Assembly (NCBI GenBank): GCA_002699125.1
Contig: PABI01000119.1
Span: 97,452 to 161,451, forward strand
Origin: Anaerolineaceae bacterium
GTDB taxonomy: Bacteria > Chloroflexota > Anaerolineae > Promineifilales > Promineifilaceae
Reading direction: 5' to 3'
Length of the DNA stretch: 64,000 nt
The position numbers were made by a program, and so were the translations under genes. Shown here in pieces: positions 50,815 to 60,104 of the stretch. The notes beneath the pieces are model-generated. The model searched no databases and had not been told where the DNA came from. It saw only the letters and a list, made by a program, of their open reading frames with translations. Every line of letters starts with the position of its first letter. Position 1 is the stretch's first letter.

Positions 50815-52251
50815 ATGTTCATGCGGATTGTGCGTATTTTTGCTGTAGTTACCTCAGTACTCTTTCTGATGGCGGCTTGCCAACAAGAACCGGAAGAAGA
50901 AGCCGTTTCCAATGAGGAACCCACCAGCGACACCAGGTTATCTGTCCAGGCAGCGCCACCGGACACCTTCTTTGAGGGCTTTCCTGATTTTGGTCATATG
51001 GTGACGCCGGCGGTTTATGACACAACCTATACCGATATTCCTGTTTTTCGGCTGAGCCAGGAGTACCCTGCGGCTCTCCCGCCTGATGACGAGCTGCCCC
51101 CCGTTCTAGAGATTGACTTTGCTTCGGAATGGGAGGCATACGCCATGACCGTGCGAGAGTATTGCTTTGAAGGCAATGTGGGCAGCGGGCAAATTGAAGA
51201 TGATTGGCGTCCGGAAAATAACGCTGTGCGCGATTGGTACCATATCCCCTGGCTGCATTGGGGTCCTACCGGCACCGAAGGGTTTCACGGGCTGATTTTT
51301 GAAACGGCCGTTTCTCCTTTCCAGCTGGCCGCCGGACAGGTGGAGCCCCAATACATCTATGCCATCACCATCGTCAATTCATATGGGGGGTATACACTGG
51401 GGCAAATGTGGGCCGATCCGCTAAATCCGAATCGCATGGCGACGGATCGACGGGGTGGCGGTGGTTTTCCCGTCGGTACGATATTCTGCAAACTGCTGCT
51501 TACCACCGCGCCAACCGAGCAGGTCGACTATCTCGAAAATCCCATTGAATGGACCGCTTACATTCTGGCAAATCCAGAGATTGTTTACAGCAATCCTGAG
51601 GCATTGACGCGAAAAGTGGGAACCGTTCGCCTGCTGCAAATGGATTGGATGGTGCGTGATGACCGGGCAGAGGAGACGGGTTGGGTGATGGGCACGTTTG
51701 TCTACAATGGCACGCTGGACAATGACATGCTTTGGGAAAATCTGGTTCCCCTTGGTTTGCAGTGGGGCAACGATCCGGAGAATACCGAAAACCGCATTAC
51801 GCCCTACCCGGCACTGGAAACATTTATCAATCCCGATCTGGAAGAAACCATCATTAACCCCTCAGAAGATGTACCACCGATGCATTTGGGTTGGAACGGC
51901 CGTTTAAACGGCCCGGCCGACCTGAATACCTCCTCGTGCATGGCCTGCCACGGCATTGCCGAATTCCCCATGGTAACCCCCCTGGTCGCTCCGGGAATGG
52001 TACCGGCACCGGGTGCCCAACCAGCTCAACGCCCCCCTGAACAGGGCGGCTCCGATGCCTGGATGGTCTATTTCAAGAATTATGGGGCGGCAACTGCAGT
52101 CGATCCCGATTATGCTACTTCCACTGACTTCTCACTCCAGGTGGGTATGTCTTTGGCCAACTTTTATGCCTGGGTGGATCAACAGGTTGGTGGCGAATTT
52201 GCCCAGGAGTATGAACAAATAGTCAACCCAATTAACCGCGGTGGTCAATAA
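50815..52251 (+). CDS. Mono-heme cytochrome c lipoprotein, copy 1
   Basis: 478 residues; AGGAGG ahead of the ATG. Lipobox LMAAC (Cys22). One c-type heme site C375MACH379 near the C-terminus. The large N-terminal part is beta-rich and Trp/Pro-rich (DWYHIPWLHWGPTGTEGFHG, LGWNGRLNGPADLNTSSC) and shares its order of motifs with the protein at 56911, so the two are paralogues. No family name is known to me. They flank a xanthine-dehydrogenase-like gene, suggesting outer-surface electron transfer for a related oxidation; since that enzyme lacks an export signal, a direct link is uncertain. Confidence 0.75.
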   Translation: MFMRIVRIFAVVTSVLFLMAACQQEPEEEAVSNEEPTSDTRLSVQAAPPDTFFEGFPDFGHMVTPAVYDTTYTDIPVFRLSQEYPAALPPDDELPPVLEIDFASEWEAYAMTVREYCFEGNVGSGQIEDDWRPENNAVRDWYHIPWLHWGPTGTEGFHGLIFETAVSPFQLAAGQVEPQYIYAITIVNSYGGYTLGQMWADPLNPNRMATDRRGGGGFPVGTIFCKLLLTTAPTEQVDYLENPIEWTAYILANPEIVYSNPEALTRKVGTVRLLQMDWMVRDDRAEETGWVMGTFVYNGTLDNDMLWENLVPLGLQWGNDPENTENRITPYPALETFINPDLEETIINPSEDVPPMHLGWNGRLNGPADLNTSSCMACHGIAEFPMVTPLVAPGMVPAPGAQPAQRPPEQGGSDAWMVYFKNYGAATAVDPDYATSTDFSLQVGMSLANFYAWVDQQVGGEFAQEYEQIVNPINRGGQ

Positions 52252-52276
52252 CCCAGACCTGTATGAGGAGGAAAAA

Positions 52277-55200
52277 ATGAGTCACACTGTGTCCTTTTAT
52301 CTGAATGGCAAAGCCGTTTCGATTGAGAATCCGGCGCCGGATTTGCTCTTGATCGACTATCTGCGCTCACCGGAAGTTGCGCTGGCCGGCCCAAAAAAGC
52401 CATGTGGTGAGGGGGGCTGCGGTGGATGTACTGTGATTCTGTCACGCTGGGACGAGCAGAATAATAAGCCGGAGCACCGCGCCATCAATTCCTGCCTGAG
52501 ACCGGTGTGTGCCCTGAGCGGGCTGGTTATTACCACGGTGGAAGGAACGGGTGCCGTACGCAAACCGGATTCTAAATTCTTGCAGCATACCCTGAGCACT
52601 TCCCGACATGCCGCGCCGATAGGGGAACATCACTCACCTGTTATTGAGGAAGCGAAAACGGCCGTTGAAAAGAAACGCCGCTCCGTAAAGTCTGCCGTAA
52701 AGAAAACCCTTGCCCAAAAAAGCACGCCACCAAAGGTCAAGCACGTAGGACAAGTCGCTCAGCACCCTTCTGAACATTCCCATGAAGGTATAAATCCAGT
52801 TGCCCATCGGCTGGCTATAAATAATGGAAGCCAATGCGGTTATTGCAGTGTTGGCTTTGTTATGAATATGTCTGAATTTATCACCAACAATCCCCACGCC
52901 ACCAAAAAGGAGATTGAAGAAGCGTTTGACGGAAATCTTTGTCGCTGCACCGGTTACCGGGCAATTCTTACAGGCATGAAGACCTTTGCCTCAGACTGGA
53001 ATGATGATGACGAAAAAGAACGAATGGCATGTTATGAAGATGATGTTATTGCCTCCCAGCTGCCTGCGGCCGTTTCAATCCCTTTTCCCAAAAAGCGCAA
53101 TTTCCAGGCGCAGCCCGTTGCGACCGAAAGTGAAACGCAACGATGGCTTACTCCCACGTCTCTGCCAGAACTGGCAGAGATAATGGCGGAACATAGAGAC
53201 GAGAAGTTCCGTTTGGTTCATGGCAATACTTCCTTCGGCGTCTACAAAGAAGAATACCCTGCCACCAAACTATTCATTGATATCCGCCTCATCCCCGACT
53301 TGCATAAGGGCAGCCATGTGAATGATGAGACGCTGAAAGTTGCGGCAGGCACCACCTATAACAATTTTATCGAACTGCTGGCTGAACAGATGGCAGCCAA
53401 CCCAACAACTACCGTTAGCGCTCTGGATTTTATGGCGCGCCGCACCGCCGGCCGCATCGTCCGTAACGCCGCCTCACTTGGCGGCAATACCATGCTGGTA
53501 TTGAAACACATTGCCAGGCACAGCGGGGCTCCCTTCCCTTCAGATTTGTTTACTACCCTGGTGGCCATCGAGGCCGGGATCACCTATCTTGTGCTGGAAT
53601 CCGCCACGGAATTTGAGATTGTGACATCTACAGCCGGCGAACTTGTCGAACTTGTTTGCCAGGATCCGTCATTCGCTGACCGACTCGTCCTACTAGCTTA
53701 CGATCTGCCACTGAATCGGTATGAAGATGTGGTTCTTGCCCAAAAAGTTGCGCTGCGTGAAGTCAACGCGCACAGCATTGTCAATGCGACAACACGGTTC
53801 ACATTTCGCGACAACTGTCATGTCGAAAAGACCCACCTGGTGTTTGGCGGTATTGCCCCTTATCCCTGGCACGCCAGGGCCACAGAGATGGCCATGCAAG
53901 ATGCAGAGCTAACGCTGGAAAATATCGGCGAACTGGCCGGTATGCTGGCCGAGGAGGTGCGCGATCAGTTAAGAAATGAGCGCGATCGCATGGCAGAAGT
54001 GCCGGACGAGGGCTTTACTGAGGAATACCGTGTCCAGTTAGCCGTTGCTTTCTTTTACAAGGCAGTTGTCAATGCCCTGCTGGCCAGAGGAGCCAGCGTG
54101 CCGGATCACTTGCGGTCCAGCGGGGAAATTAAATGGGGCAATTGGCCGGTCAGCAAGGGCAGGCAGCATTACAGTGATAAACAGGATTTCAAGGCACCGG
54201 TTGCCCTGCCGTATATAAAAAATACGGCCGTTTACCAGACATCCGGTCAGCTTCATTACACCCATGAACTGGCTGTGCCCCCTCTGACCGCCAACGGCGC
54301 ATTTGTTCAGAGCAAGCGGGCGCTGGCCAATTTCCACTTCGTCATTCCCGGCTCAGACGGCAAAAGCGTCACGCCATCAACCCTGCGAAAGCATTTGAGC
54401 AGCTATGCCCCCGCTTCCTTCATCGACCTCATCACCCATGAAAATATCAAAAACGGCGGGATAAACCTGCAGGGGATGGGGCTGGATCAGCCGCTATACG
54501 CGGTAGATATGGTCAGCTATGTGGGCCAGACCATTGCTATGGTGCTGGCTACCACCGAGCAGGAAGCGATTCGCATTGCCAAATATGTCACAGACCACTG
54601 TGTTGCCTATTCCAGGCCCAAGAAGCCGTGGATTGGAAAGTGGCGTGAACCAATCCTTGATTTGCTGGATGCCATCAAGAATGGCAGCATTTTCCCCGAT
54701 GCCCCGAAAGCGGTTCCCTATGTTTCACACATCTGGAAGATTACCCGGCCCGGCAGCCAGTTTGATTGGGTTGATAAAGAAAAAGAACCACAGGATCGGT
54801 CAATTGAAGTGTGCGAAGTGAAGGTGGGCAGCGCGCCCTGTCTGATTGTAAAATCGACGCAGCTCAACGGGGGGCAGGCACATTTTTACATGGAACCCCA
54901 GGCCTGTATTGCCATTCCAGCCGATGAAGGCCGCATTGTTATGCGGCCTTCGACGCAGAGCCCAATGGCGATGCACCAGACAACCGCCATGGCGCTTGCC
55001 CTGCCTTACCATCATGTGGAGATCGATATTGCACCGGTTGGCGGCGGGTTTGGCGGCAAGACGGAGCAGACGCGCTTTGTTACCGGGGCAACGGCCGTTG
55101 CCGCCAAAGCAACAAAACGCCCCGTGCGCGTTGCCGTTCCGCGTGCCGAAGATACCGCCATGATTGGTAAGCGGCATGCCTATTATGGCCAGTATCAAAT

Positions 55201-56842
55201 TGCTGTGGATACCGGTGAAGTCCGGCCCGAAGACAGAGGGGTGATTCAAGGTTTTCAGGTGAAGTTATGGGGCAATGGCGGTGCCTTCTACGACTGTTCT
55301 TTCATCGTTTCCAACTGTGTCCAGCTCCGTACCGACAACGCCTACCGCATCAAAAATTTCCAGAGCCAGATTGATGTGTGTCGAACGAATACCGCACCCA
55401 GCACCGCCATGCGTTCCTTCGGCGACGTTCAGGGCAAAAATATTATCGAAAATGCCATTGACGATGCGGCCGTTGTGTTGGGCATGACACCCGAAGAGCT
55501 GCGTGAAATTAATATGTATGATACCGGAGACGTCACCCCCTTTGGGCAGGCGCTCACCTTCTGCTACATGAAACAGGTGTGGGCATATGTGAAAGAAGTA
55601 TCTCGTTACAAAGAGAAACGTGACGCAGTTCAAAAATTCAACGCCGAGAACAAGTGGGTTAAGCGTGGCATCGCCATTATTCCGGTGAAGTATGGTTCTG
55701 GCTACAATCTCACACAGCTGGAACAGGCATCGGCCGTGGTCGTGGTTAACCACGCAGACGGCACCATCGTCATCCATCAGCCCGGTGTTGAAATCGGTCA
55801 GGGTCTCACAACCCAATCACAGCAGGTGGCTGCCTACGTGCTTGGTATCCCCATGGAAATGATTTTTATCGATAACGTCAATACAAGCGTCATTCCAAAC
55901 CCAACCAGCACCGGTGGATCAACCGGCACGCCCTATGCGGCTGAAGCGGTGAAACAAACTTGTGAACAGCTGCGCGGCCGATTGATGGAATTTGGTTACC
56001 AGCTGCTTAAGGATCATGGCGACCAATGGTGTAAAGACCAGGGAATAGACTTTTGGAATTACACCGCACACGGCGGCCTGGGCTGGGCCACCATCGTCAA
56101 ACCACCAAATAAGCCCAAAGGAATGATCTGGCAGTTTCTGGTGCAGACCGCATATGCCAAACGTGTCAATCTTGTCACTTCCTTTACGGCAAAAATACAC
56201 GGCGGTGAGGAGCAGATACCCGCCATGACGTTTAAGACGGAGGCGGAGCAGCCAGACATTCCGGGCATTGAACGGATCAAGGATGCGACGCTTGGCGGCG
56301 GCGTTGATTCCTTTGTTGGCTTTACTTATTCTGCGGCATGTTCCGTGGCAGAGGTAGACATTCTCACCGGCGAGGTGAAGATCATTAGTTCAGATATTGT
56401 CTATGATATGGGCTGGAGTATGAATCCCGCCCTCGACATCGGACAGGTCGAAGGCGCATTTGTGCAGGGGGTTGGCTATCTTATGACCGAAAAACTGGTG
56501 TTTGAACCCAAAGGCGAAAATGCGGGCCGGCTCAATACTGATAATACCTGGCGTTACAAGATTCCAGCCACAACCACGATTCCGCTGGAGATGAACACCT
56601 ATTTATTCCCCAGAGATTCCGTATCGGTCCCTGAAAATCCAAATGATATCTTTTCGGCCAAGGAAGTTGGCGAACCTCCGCTGGTACTGGCCAACAGCGT
56701 TTTCTTCGCAATTAAGGATGCAATACGGGCATCGCGGATTGAGCGAAACTTAAGCCCACTCTTCCATTTCGATGCCCCGGCAACCGTTCAGGAAGTACGA
56801 CGGGCCTGTGAGGTCTCTGAAGAAGATTTGGCCGGTGGGTAA
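52277..56842 (+). CDS. Single-chain xanthine dehydrogenase/aldehyde oxidase-family molybdoenzyme
   Basis: About 1521 residues; ATG behind AGGAGG, 25 bases after the lipoprotein. Order as in eukaryotic XDH: plant-type 2Fe-2S (C43, C48, C51, C73), second 2Fe-2S (C187, C190, C222, C224), FAD domain (about 280-530), then the molybdopterin domains with GGGFGGKTEQT, TAMRSFGDVQGKN, GVEIGQGLTTQ and the catalytic Glu in AKEVGEPPLVLA. Between the two clusters lies an extra Lys/His-rich stretch of about 65 residues (about 108-172). Bacterial members are usually split into two or three subunits. Substrate unknown (purine, aldehyde or N-heterocycle). No signal peptide. Confidence 0.9.
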   Translation: MSHTVSFYLNGKAVSIENPAPDLLLIDYLRSPEVALAGPKKPCGEGGCGGCTVILSRWDEQNNKPEHRAINSCLRPVCALSGLVITTVEGTGAVRKPDSKFLQHTLSTSRHAAPIGEHHSPVIEEAKTAVEKKRRSVKSAVKKTLAQKSTPPKVKHVGQVAQHPSEHSHEGINPVAHRLAINNGSQCGYCSVGFVMNMSEFITNNPHATKKEIEEAFDGNLCRCTGYRAILTGMKTFASDWNDDDEKERMACYEDDVIASQLPAAVSIPFPKKRNFQAQPVATESETQRWLTPTSLPELAEIMAEHRDEKFRLVHGNTSFGVYKEEYPATKLFIDIRLIPDLHKGSHVNDETLKVAAGTTYNNFIELLAEQMAANPTTTVSALDFMARRTAGRIVRNAASLGGNTMLVLKHIARHSGAPFPSDLFTTLVAIEAGITYLVLESATEFEIVTSTAGELVELVCQDPSFADRLVLLAYDLPLNRYEDVVLAQKVALREVNAHSIVNATTRFTFRDNCHVEKTHLVFGGIAPYPWHARATEMAMQDAELTLENIGELAGMLAEEVRDQLRNERDRMAEVPDEGFTEEYRVQLAVAFFYKAVVNALLARGASVPDHLRSSGEIKWGNWPVSKGRQHYSDKQDFKAPVALPYIKNTAVYQTSGQLHYTHELAVPPLTANGAFVQSKRALANFHFVIPGSDGKSVTPSTLRKHLSSYAPASFIDLITHENIKNGGINLQGMGLDQPLYAVDMVSYVGQTIAMVLATTEQEAIRIAKYVTDHCVAYSRPKKPWIGKWREPILDLLDAIKNGSIFPDAPKAVPYVSHIWKITRPGSQFDWVDKEKEPQDRSIEVCEVKVGSAPCLIVKSTQLNGGQAHFYMEPQACIAIPADEGRIVMRPSTQSPMAMHQTTAMALALPYHHVEIDIAPVGGGFGGKTEQTRFVTGATAVAAKATKRPVRVAVPRAEDTAMIGKRHAYYGQYQIAVDTGEVRPEDRGVIQGFQVKLWGNGGAFYDCSFIVSNCVQLRTDNAYRIKNFQSQIDVCRTNTAPSTAMRSFGDVQGKNIIENAIDDAAVVLGMTPEELREINMYDTGDVTPFGQALTFCYMKQVWAYVKEVSRYKEKRDAVQKFNAENKWVKRGIAIIPVKYGSGYNLTQLEQASAVVVVNHADGTIVIHQPGVEIGQGLTTQSQQVAAYVLGIPMEMIFIDNVNTSVIPNPTSTGGSTGTPYAAEAVKQTCEQLRGRLMEFGYQLLKDHGDQWCKDQGIDFWNYTAHGGLGWATIVKPPNKPKGMIWQFLVQTAYAKRVNLVTSFTAKIHGGEEQIPAMTFKTEAEQPDIPGIERIKDATLGGGVDSFVGFTYSAACSVAEVDILTGEVKIISSDIVYDMGWSMNPALDIGQVEGAFVQGVGYLMTEKLVFEPKGENAGRLNTDNTWRYKIPATTTIPLEMNTYLFPRDSVSVPENPNDIFSAKEVGEPPLVLANSVFFAIKDAIRASRIERNLSPLFHFDAPATVQEVRRACEVSEEDLAGG

Positions 56843-56910
56843 TTAGACAAGCACATGCAACAAACAAGGCTTATCCATGCTCGGCTAAGGAAAAGGAGAT
56901 TTCTACAACT

Positions 56911-58290
56911 ATGAACAGTAAGCGTATCTTATATATTCTCGTCCTTTTATGCCTTGTTTCTTGTGTGTTTCAAGAAACCCCTGAAGCCGACGAATCCGAA
57001 ACGGCCGTTGCCGCATTCAGAGACAGTGTAGATGCACCACCGGCTGGTTGGAACGGTCCTGTATTTGAGCTGAGTCATGACTATCCACAGGAAAAACCGG
57101 ACTGTGAGGCACCGTGGCTCAATCGCAATGTGGATTTTCAAGATCCCAATCCAAAATGGGAAGATTGGGCGCCCTATGTCCAGGACATTATTGAGTACAT
57201 TCTGGAAGGGCAGGATCCAAATCTGCCTGACGAGACGGGTTGGCTCAATTCGGTAAACGGAGAGACACGTTGGTATCATGTGCCGTGGATGGCCTATGAT
57301 GGCGAACGCGGTCGTGAGTTTGCCCATGGCCTGACCAATGAGCTTTCAACAGCGCTACCCGCATTTCGCGACGGCGGTCGGGGCAGTGGCAAGCATATAT
57401 TTGAAGCGGATCTGGAGACGCAGGATAATCCACCACTTTACGAAACCTGGTCAGTTGGTATGTACAATCCCTGTGGCGCCTGGTCGCTCGGACAGGCGTT
57501 CCCGGCTTCAGGCATGCCAGACACCTATGCGGAAAACGGCCGTAATTTTGCGCGCGGTATGCCGTTCCAGGAAGGCACGGTGGTGATTAAGCTGTTAAAC
57601 ACGACGGCCGATGAAACGGCCGTTCCTTACCTGAAAGGGTCTACCAACTGGCAGACAAATGGACACATACAGCTAAGCGCCACCGAATATGACAAATGTG
57701 AACGGGAACTCCGCAGCGTGCATCTTGTGCAGGTTGATATTGCGGTCGTCGATTCCCGTTCACCCACACGGTGGGTCTACAGCACCCTGGCTTATGATGG
57801 CAACCTGCCTGGCGAAAACGTTCTGGACCGGCTAACGCCCCTGGGTGTGCAGTTTGGCAATGACAGAGGAACATTTCCTGCAGTGCCGGAATCTGACAGT
57901 CAACCCTTGCATGAAACCGTTCTTGCCCCCATTGATATACCCGAACATTACGGGTGCCAGAACCGTCTGGCCGGGGTAGTAGATCAGCCCAATTCCAGTT
58001 GTGTTTCGTGCCACATGGGGGCTTTTGCTGCTGTTCCGCCCGAATTGAACAAACAAGGAGAAAATGTTCCTGCGATATTTAATTTTGACGGTATATGTAC
58101 CGAATACAATGAGGCGAATGCTGATTATTTCATGGATTATCAATATCCAGATTCCTATCCGAGCGGTGATTTTGATGAAGCGATACCGTTGGATTCCTCC
58201 CTTCAGCTGGCTGTAGCATTCACCCAATATGCCAACTTTGTCAATCCGGATGCACCAGCACCGGCCTGTCCAAACGCTGACAGCGAATAG
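56911..58290 (+). CDS. Mono-heme cytochrome c lipoprotein, copy 2
   Basis: 459 residues with GGAG before the ATG. Lipobox-type signal LCLVSC near residue 14, heme site C364VSCH368. Shared with copy 1: RWYHVPWM (DWYHIPWL), a GxWSLGQ/GYTLGQ segment, a GTVVIKLL/GTIFCKLL segment, LVQVDIAV/LLQMDWMV and a final TRWVYSTLAYDG/TGWVMGTFVYNG block. The order of blocks is conserved although overall identity is low. Likely partners or alternatives in one electron-transfer path at the cell surface. Confidence 0.75.
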   Translation: MNSKRILYILVLLCLVSCVFQETPEADESETAVAAFRDSVDAPPAGWNGPVFELSHDYPQEKPDCEAPWLNRNVDFQDPNPKWEDWAPYVQDIIEYILEGQDPNLPDETGWLNSVNGETRWYHVPWMAYDGERGREFAHGLTNELSTALPAFRDGGRGSGKHIFEADLETQDNPPLYETWSVGMYNPCGAWSLGQAFPASGMPDTYAENGRNFARGMPFQEGTVVIKLLNTTADETAVPYLKGSTNWQTNGHIQLSATEYDKCERELRSVHLVQVDIAVVDSRSPTRWVYSTLAYDGNLPGENVLDRLTPLGVQFGNDRGTFPAVPESDSQPLHETVLAPIDIPEHYGCQNRLAGVVDQPNSSCVSCHMGAFAAVPPELNKQGENVPAIFNFDGICTEYNEANADYFMDYQYPDSYPSGDFDEAIPLDSSLQLAVAFTQYANFVNPDAPAPACPNADSE

Positions 58291-58320
58291 AATGTCTGCC
58301 TGAAATGGAGGGCAACTGCA

Positions 58321-60003
58321 ATGGCACAACTATCAAGAAGGGATTTTCTGGCACTGAGCGCTGCAGGAATGGCGGGGGTAATGGTGGGCTGCCGGCTGCC
58401 GTTGGCAGAACAAATAGACAATACCACAGCATTGCAAACGCTGGCGGTGAAATGGAAATATAAAACATTAAATGGTCTGAGAACCAAACTTCGCAGCTAT
58501 AATGACGAAGTGCCGGGACCCTTATTAGTGGCCCATCCGGGAAAAGCCCTGCGCGTTCGCGTCGTTAATGAACTGACCCCTTATGATTCCACGGCCTGGA
58601 CAGGCGACCACAATATCCCACATGGATTAAATACTACCAACCTGCACGTGCATGGGCTCGATGTGTTGCCCCATCTGTTTGAGCCGTTGGGAACGAGCGA
58701 CCCAGGCGCGCCAATGATCCACATCCAACCAGGTGAAAGTTATGACTATCTGTTTGAGCTGCCCGAGGATCATCCACCTGGTCTGTACTGGTACCACCCG
58801 CACAAGCATGGCTCAACGGCCGTTCAAGCCGTCAGCGGTATGGCCGGTCCTCTCATTGTAAAAGGAGACATCGACGAAGTTCCAGAAATTCAGGACGCGA
58901 GGGATATTTTGCTGGCTATACAGGATATTGGACTCTTCCCCAGCGAAACCGAAGCCGATGTCTGGACCTATGAACCCAAACAGAATGCTATCTGGCAGAC
59001 CTTTCCCCAAAAGGTGGGAGACACAAACTATAATGTCACAATCTATGATCCCGAAACCGGAAAATCGGTCGTGCAGCCTGATCTGAAAGGCGGATTTACC
59101 ACGGGTGACTATGCAGAAAGATTCTATTTGCTAAACGGAGAACCCTTCTTCCAAGAAACCCATTCCAATGACACACCCACTGATCCCACAACAACCCAGT
59201 TAGAAGTCCAACAGATCAAAATGGCTCCAGGAGAAGTAGTTCGGTTCCGGATGTTAAATGGTTGCTCTGACAATCTCATGCCAATCATTGTTGAAGGACA
59301 TGAAATGCATCTGATTGCGCTTGATGGCATTAATTTCCCAGCACCTAGAACTGTTCCACTCTATCAACAAGAAACCGGTAACGGGCAGGTGCTGCTAGCC
59401 CCGGCCAATCGTGCCGAATTCATGATTCAGGCCGGAGAACCTGGTCGTTACGCCATTCGTGAATTAGCACAACACCAGCAGTTTCTTTCCAGTTCCGCAA
59501 AGATAATTGCGGAGATCGTTGTCGAAGGGCCCGAGAAAAACATGTCTCTCCCCCAATCGCTTCCAACCCCTACCCGCTACTATCCCCTTATTGATAAAGT
59601 GAGCCGCAAGCGAACGCTGGAGTTTGCCGGCACGCTTCCGGCAAGGCTTAATCCATTTGTTGGCCTTGATTTCACGATTAATGGGATGCTGTATGAAGAA
59701 GAAACCGTACAGCAGGAGGTAACTTTGGATGATGCCGAGGAGTGGATTCTAAAAGTTGGCGATATGAATCATGGCGGAACGGAAGGCCATCCATTCCATA
59801 TTCATGTGAATCATTTTGAAGTTATTTCGGTTGACGGCGTTGAGCAGCCGCCAGGCACCATTCAAGACACCATTTGGGTCTCCAAAAATTCCGAAGTTGT
59901 GATTCGCATGAAGTTCAAAGATTTTACGGGGAAAGCTGTCTATCACTGCCACATCCTCCCCCATGAAGATACGGGAATGATGCAGAATTTTCTCATTACC
60001 TGA
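58321..60003 (+). CDS. Multicopper oxidase, Tat-exported
   Basis: 560 residues. Tat signal SRRDFLALSAAGMAGVMVGC, whose final Cys could also be a lipobox. All four copper-binding motifs are present: NLHVHGLDV (HxH), WYHPHKHGS (HxH), HPFHIHVNHF (HxxHxH) and YHCHILPHEDTGMM (HCHxxxHxxxxM). A three-domain cupredoxin layout like CueO, SufI or bilirubin oxidase. Substrate may be Cu(I), Mn(II), phenols or a protein-linked donor. GGAGG before the ATG; 30 bases after the heme lipoprotein, so probably one operon. Confidence 0.9.
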   Translation: MAQLSRRDFLALSAAGMAGVMVGCRLPLAEQIDNTTALQTLAVKWKYKTLNGLRTKLRSYNDEVPGPLLVAHPGKALRVRVVNELTPYDSTAWTGDHNIPHGLNTTNLHVHGLDVLPHLFEPLGTSDPGAPMIHIQPGESYDYLFELPEDHPPGLYWYHPHKHGSTAVQAVSGMAGPLIVKGDIDEVPEIQDARDILLAIQDIGLFPSETEADVWTYEPKQNAIWQTFPQKVGDTNYNVTIYDPETGKSVVQPDLKGGFTTGDYAERFYLLNGEPFFQETHSNDTPTDPTTTQLEVQQIKMAPGEVVRFRMLNGCSDNLMPIIVEGHEMHLIALDGINFPAPRTVPLYQQETGNGQVLLAPANRAEFMIQAGEPGRYAIRELAQHQQFLSSSAKIIAEIVVEGPEKNMSLPQSLPTPTRYYPLIDKVSRKRTLEFAGTLPARLNPFVGLDFTINGMLYEEETVQQEVTLDDAEEWILKVGDMNHGGTEGHPFHIHVNHFEVISVDGVEQPPGTIQDTIWVSKNSEVVIRMKFKDFTGKAVYHCHILPHEDTGMMQNFLIT

Positions 60004-60104
60004 ATTTGATTTGCCAAAGGAATACAGTTTACCAGAACATTGGCTCTGGCTCACTCGAGCGAACATATTGGTGGTCAAAATGAATACACAAAAAAGAGGT
60101 AATA

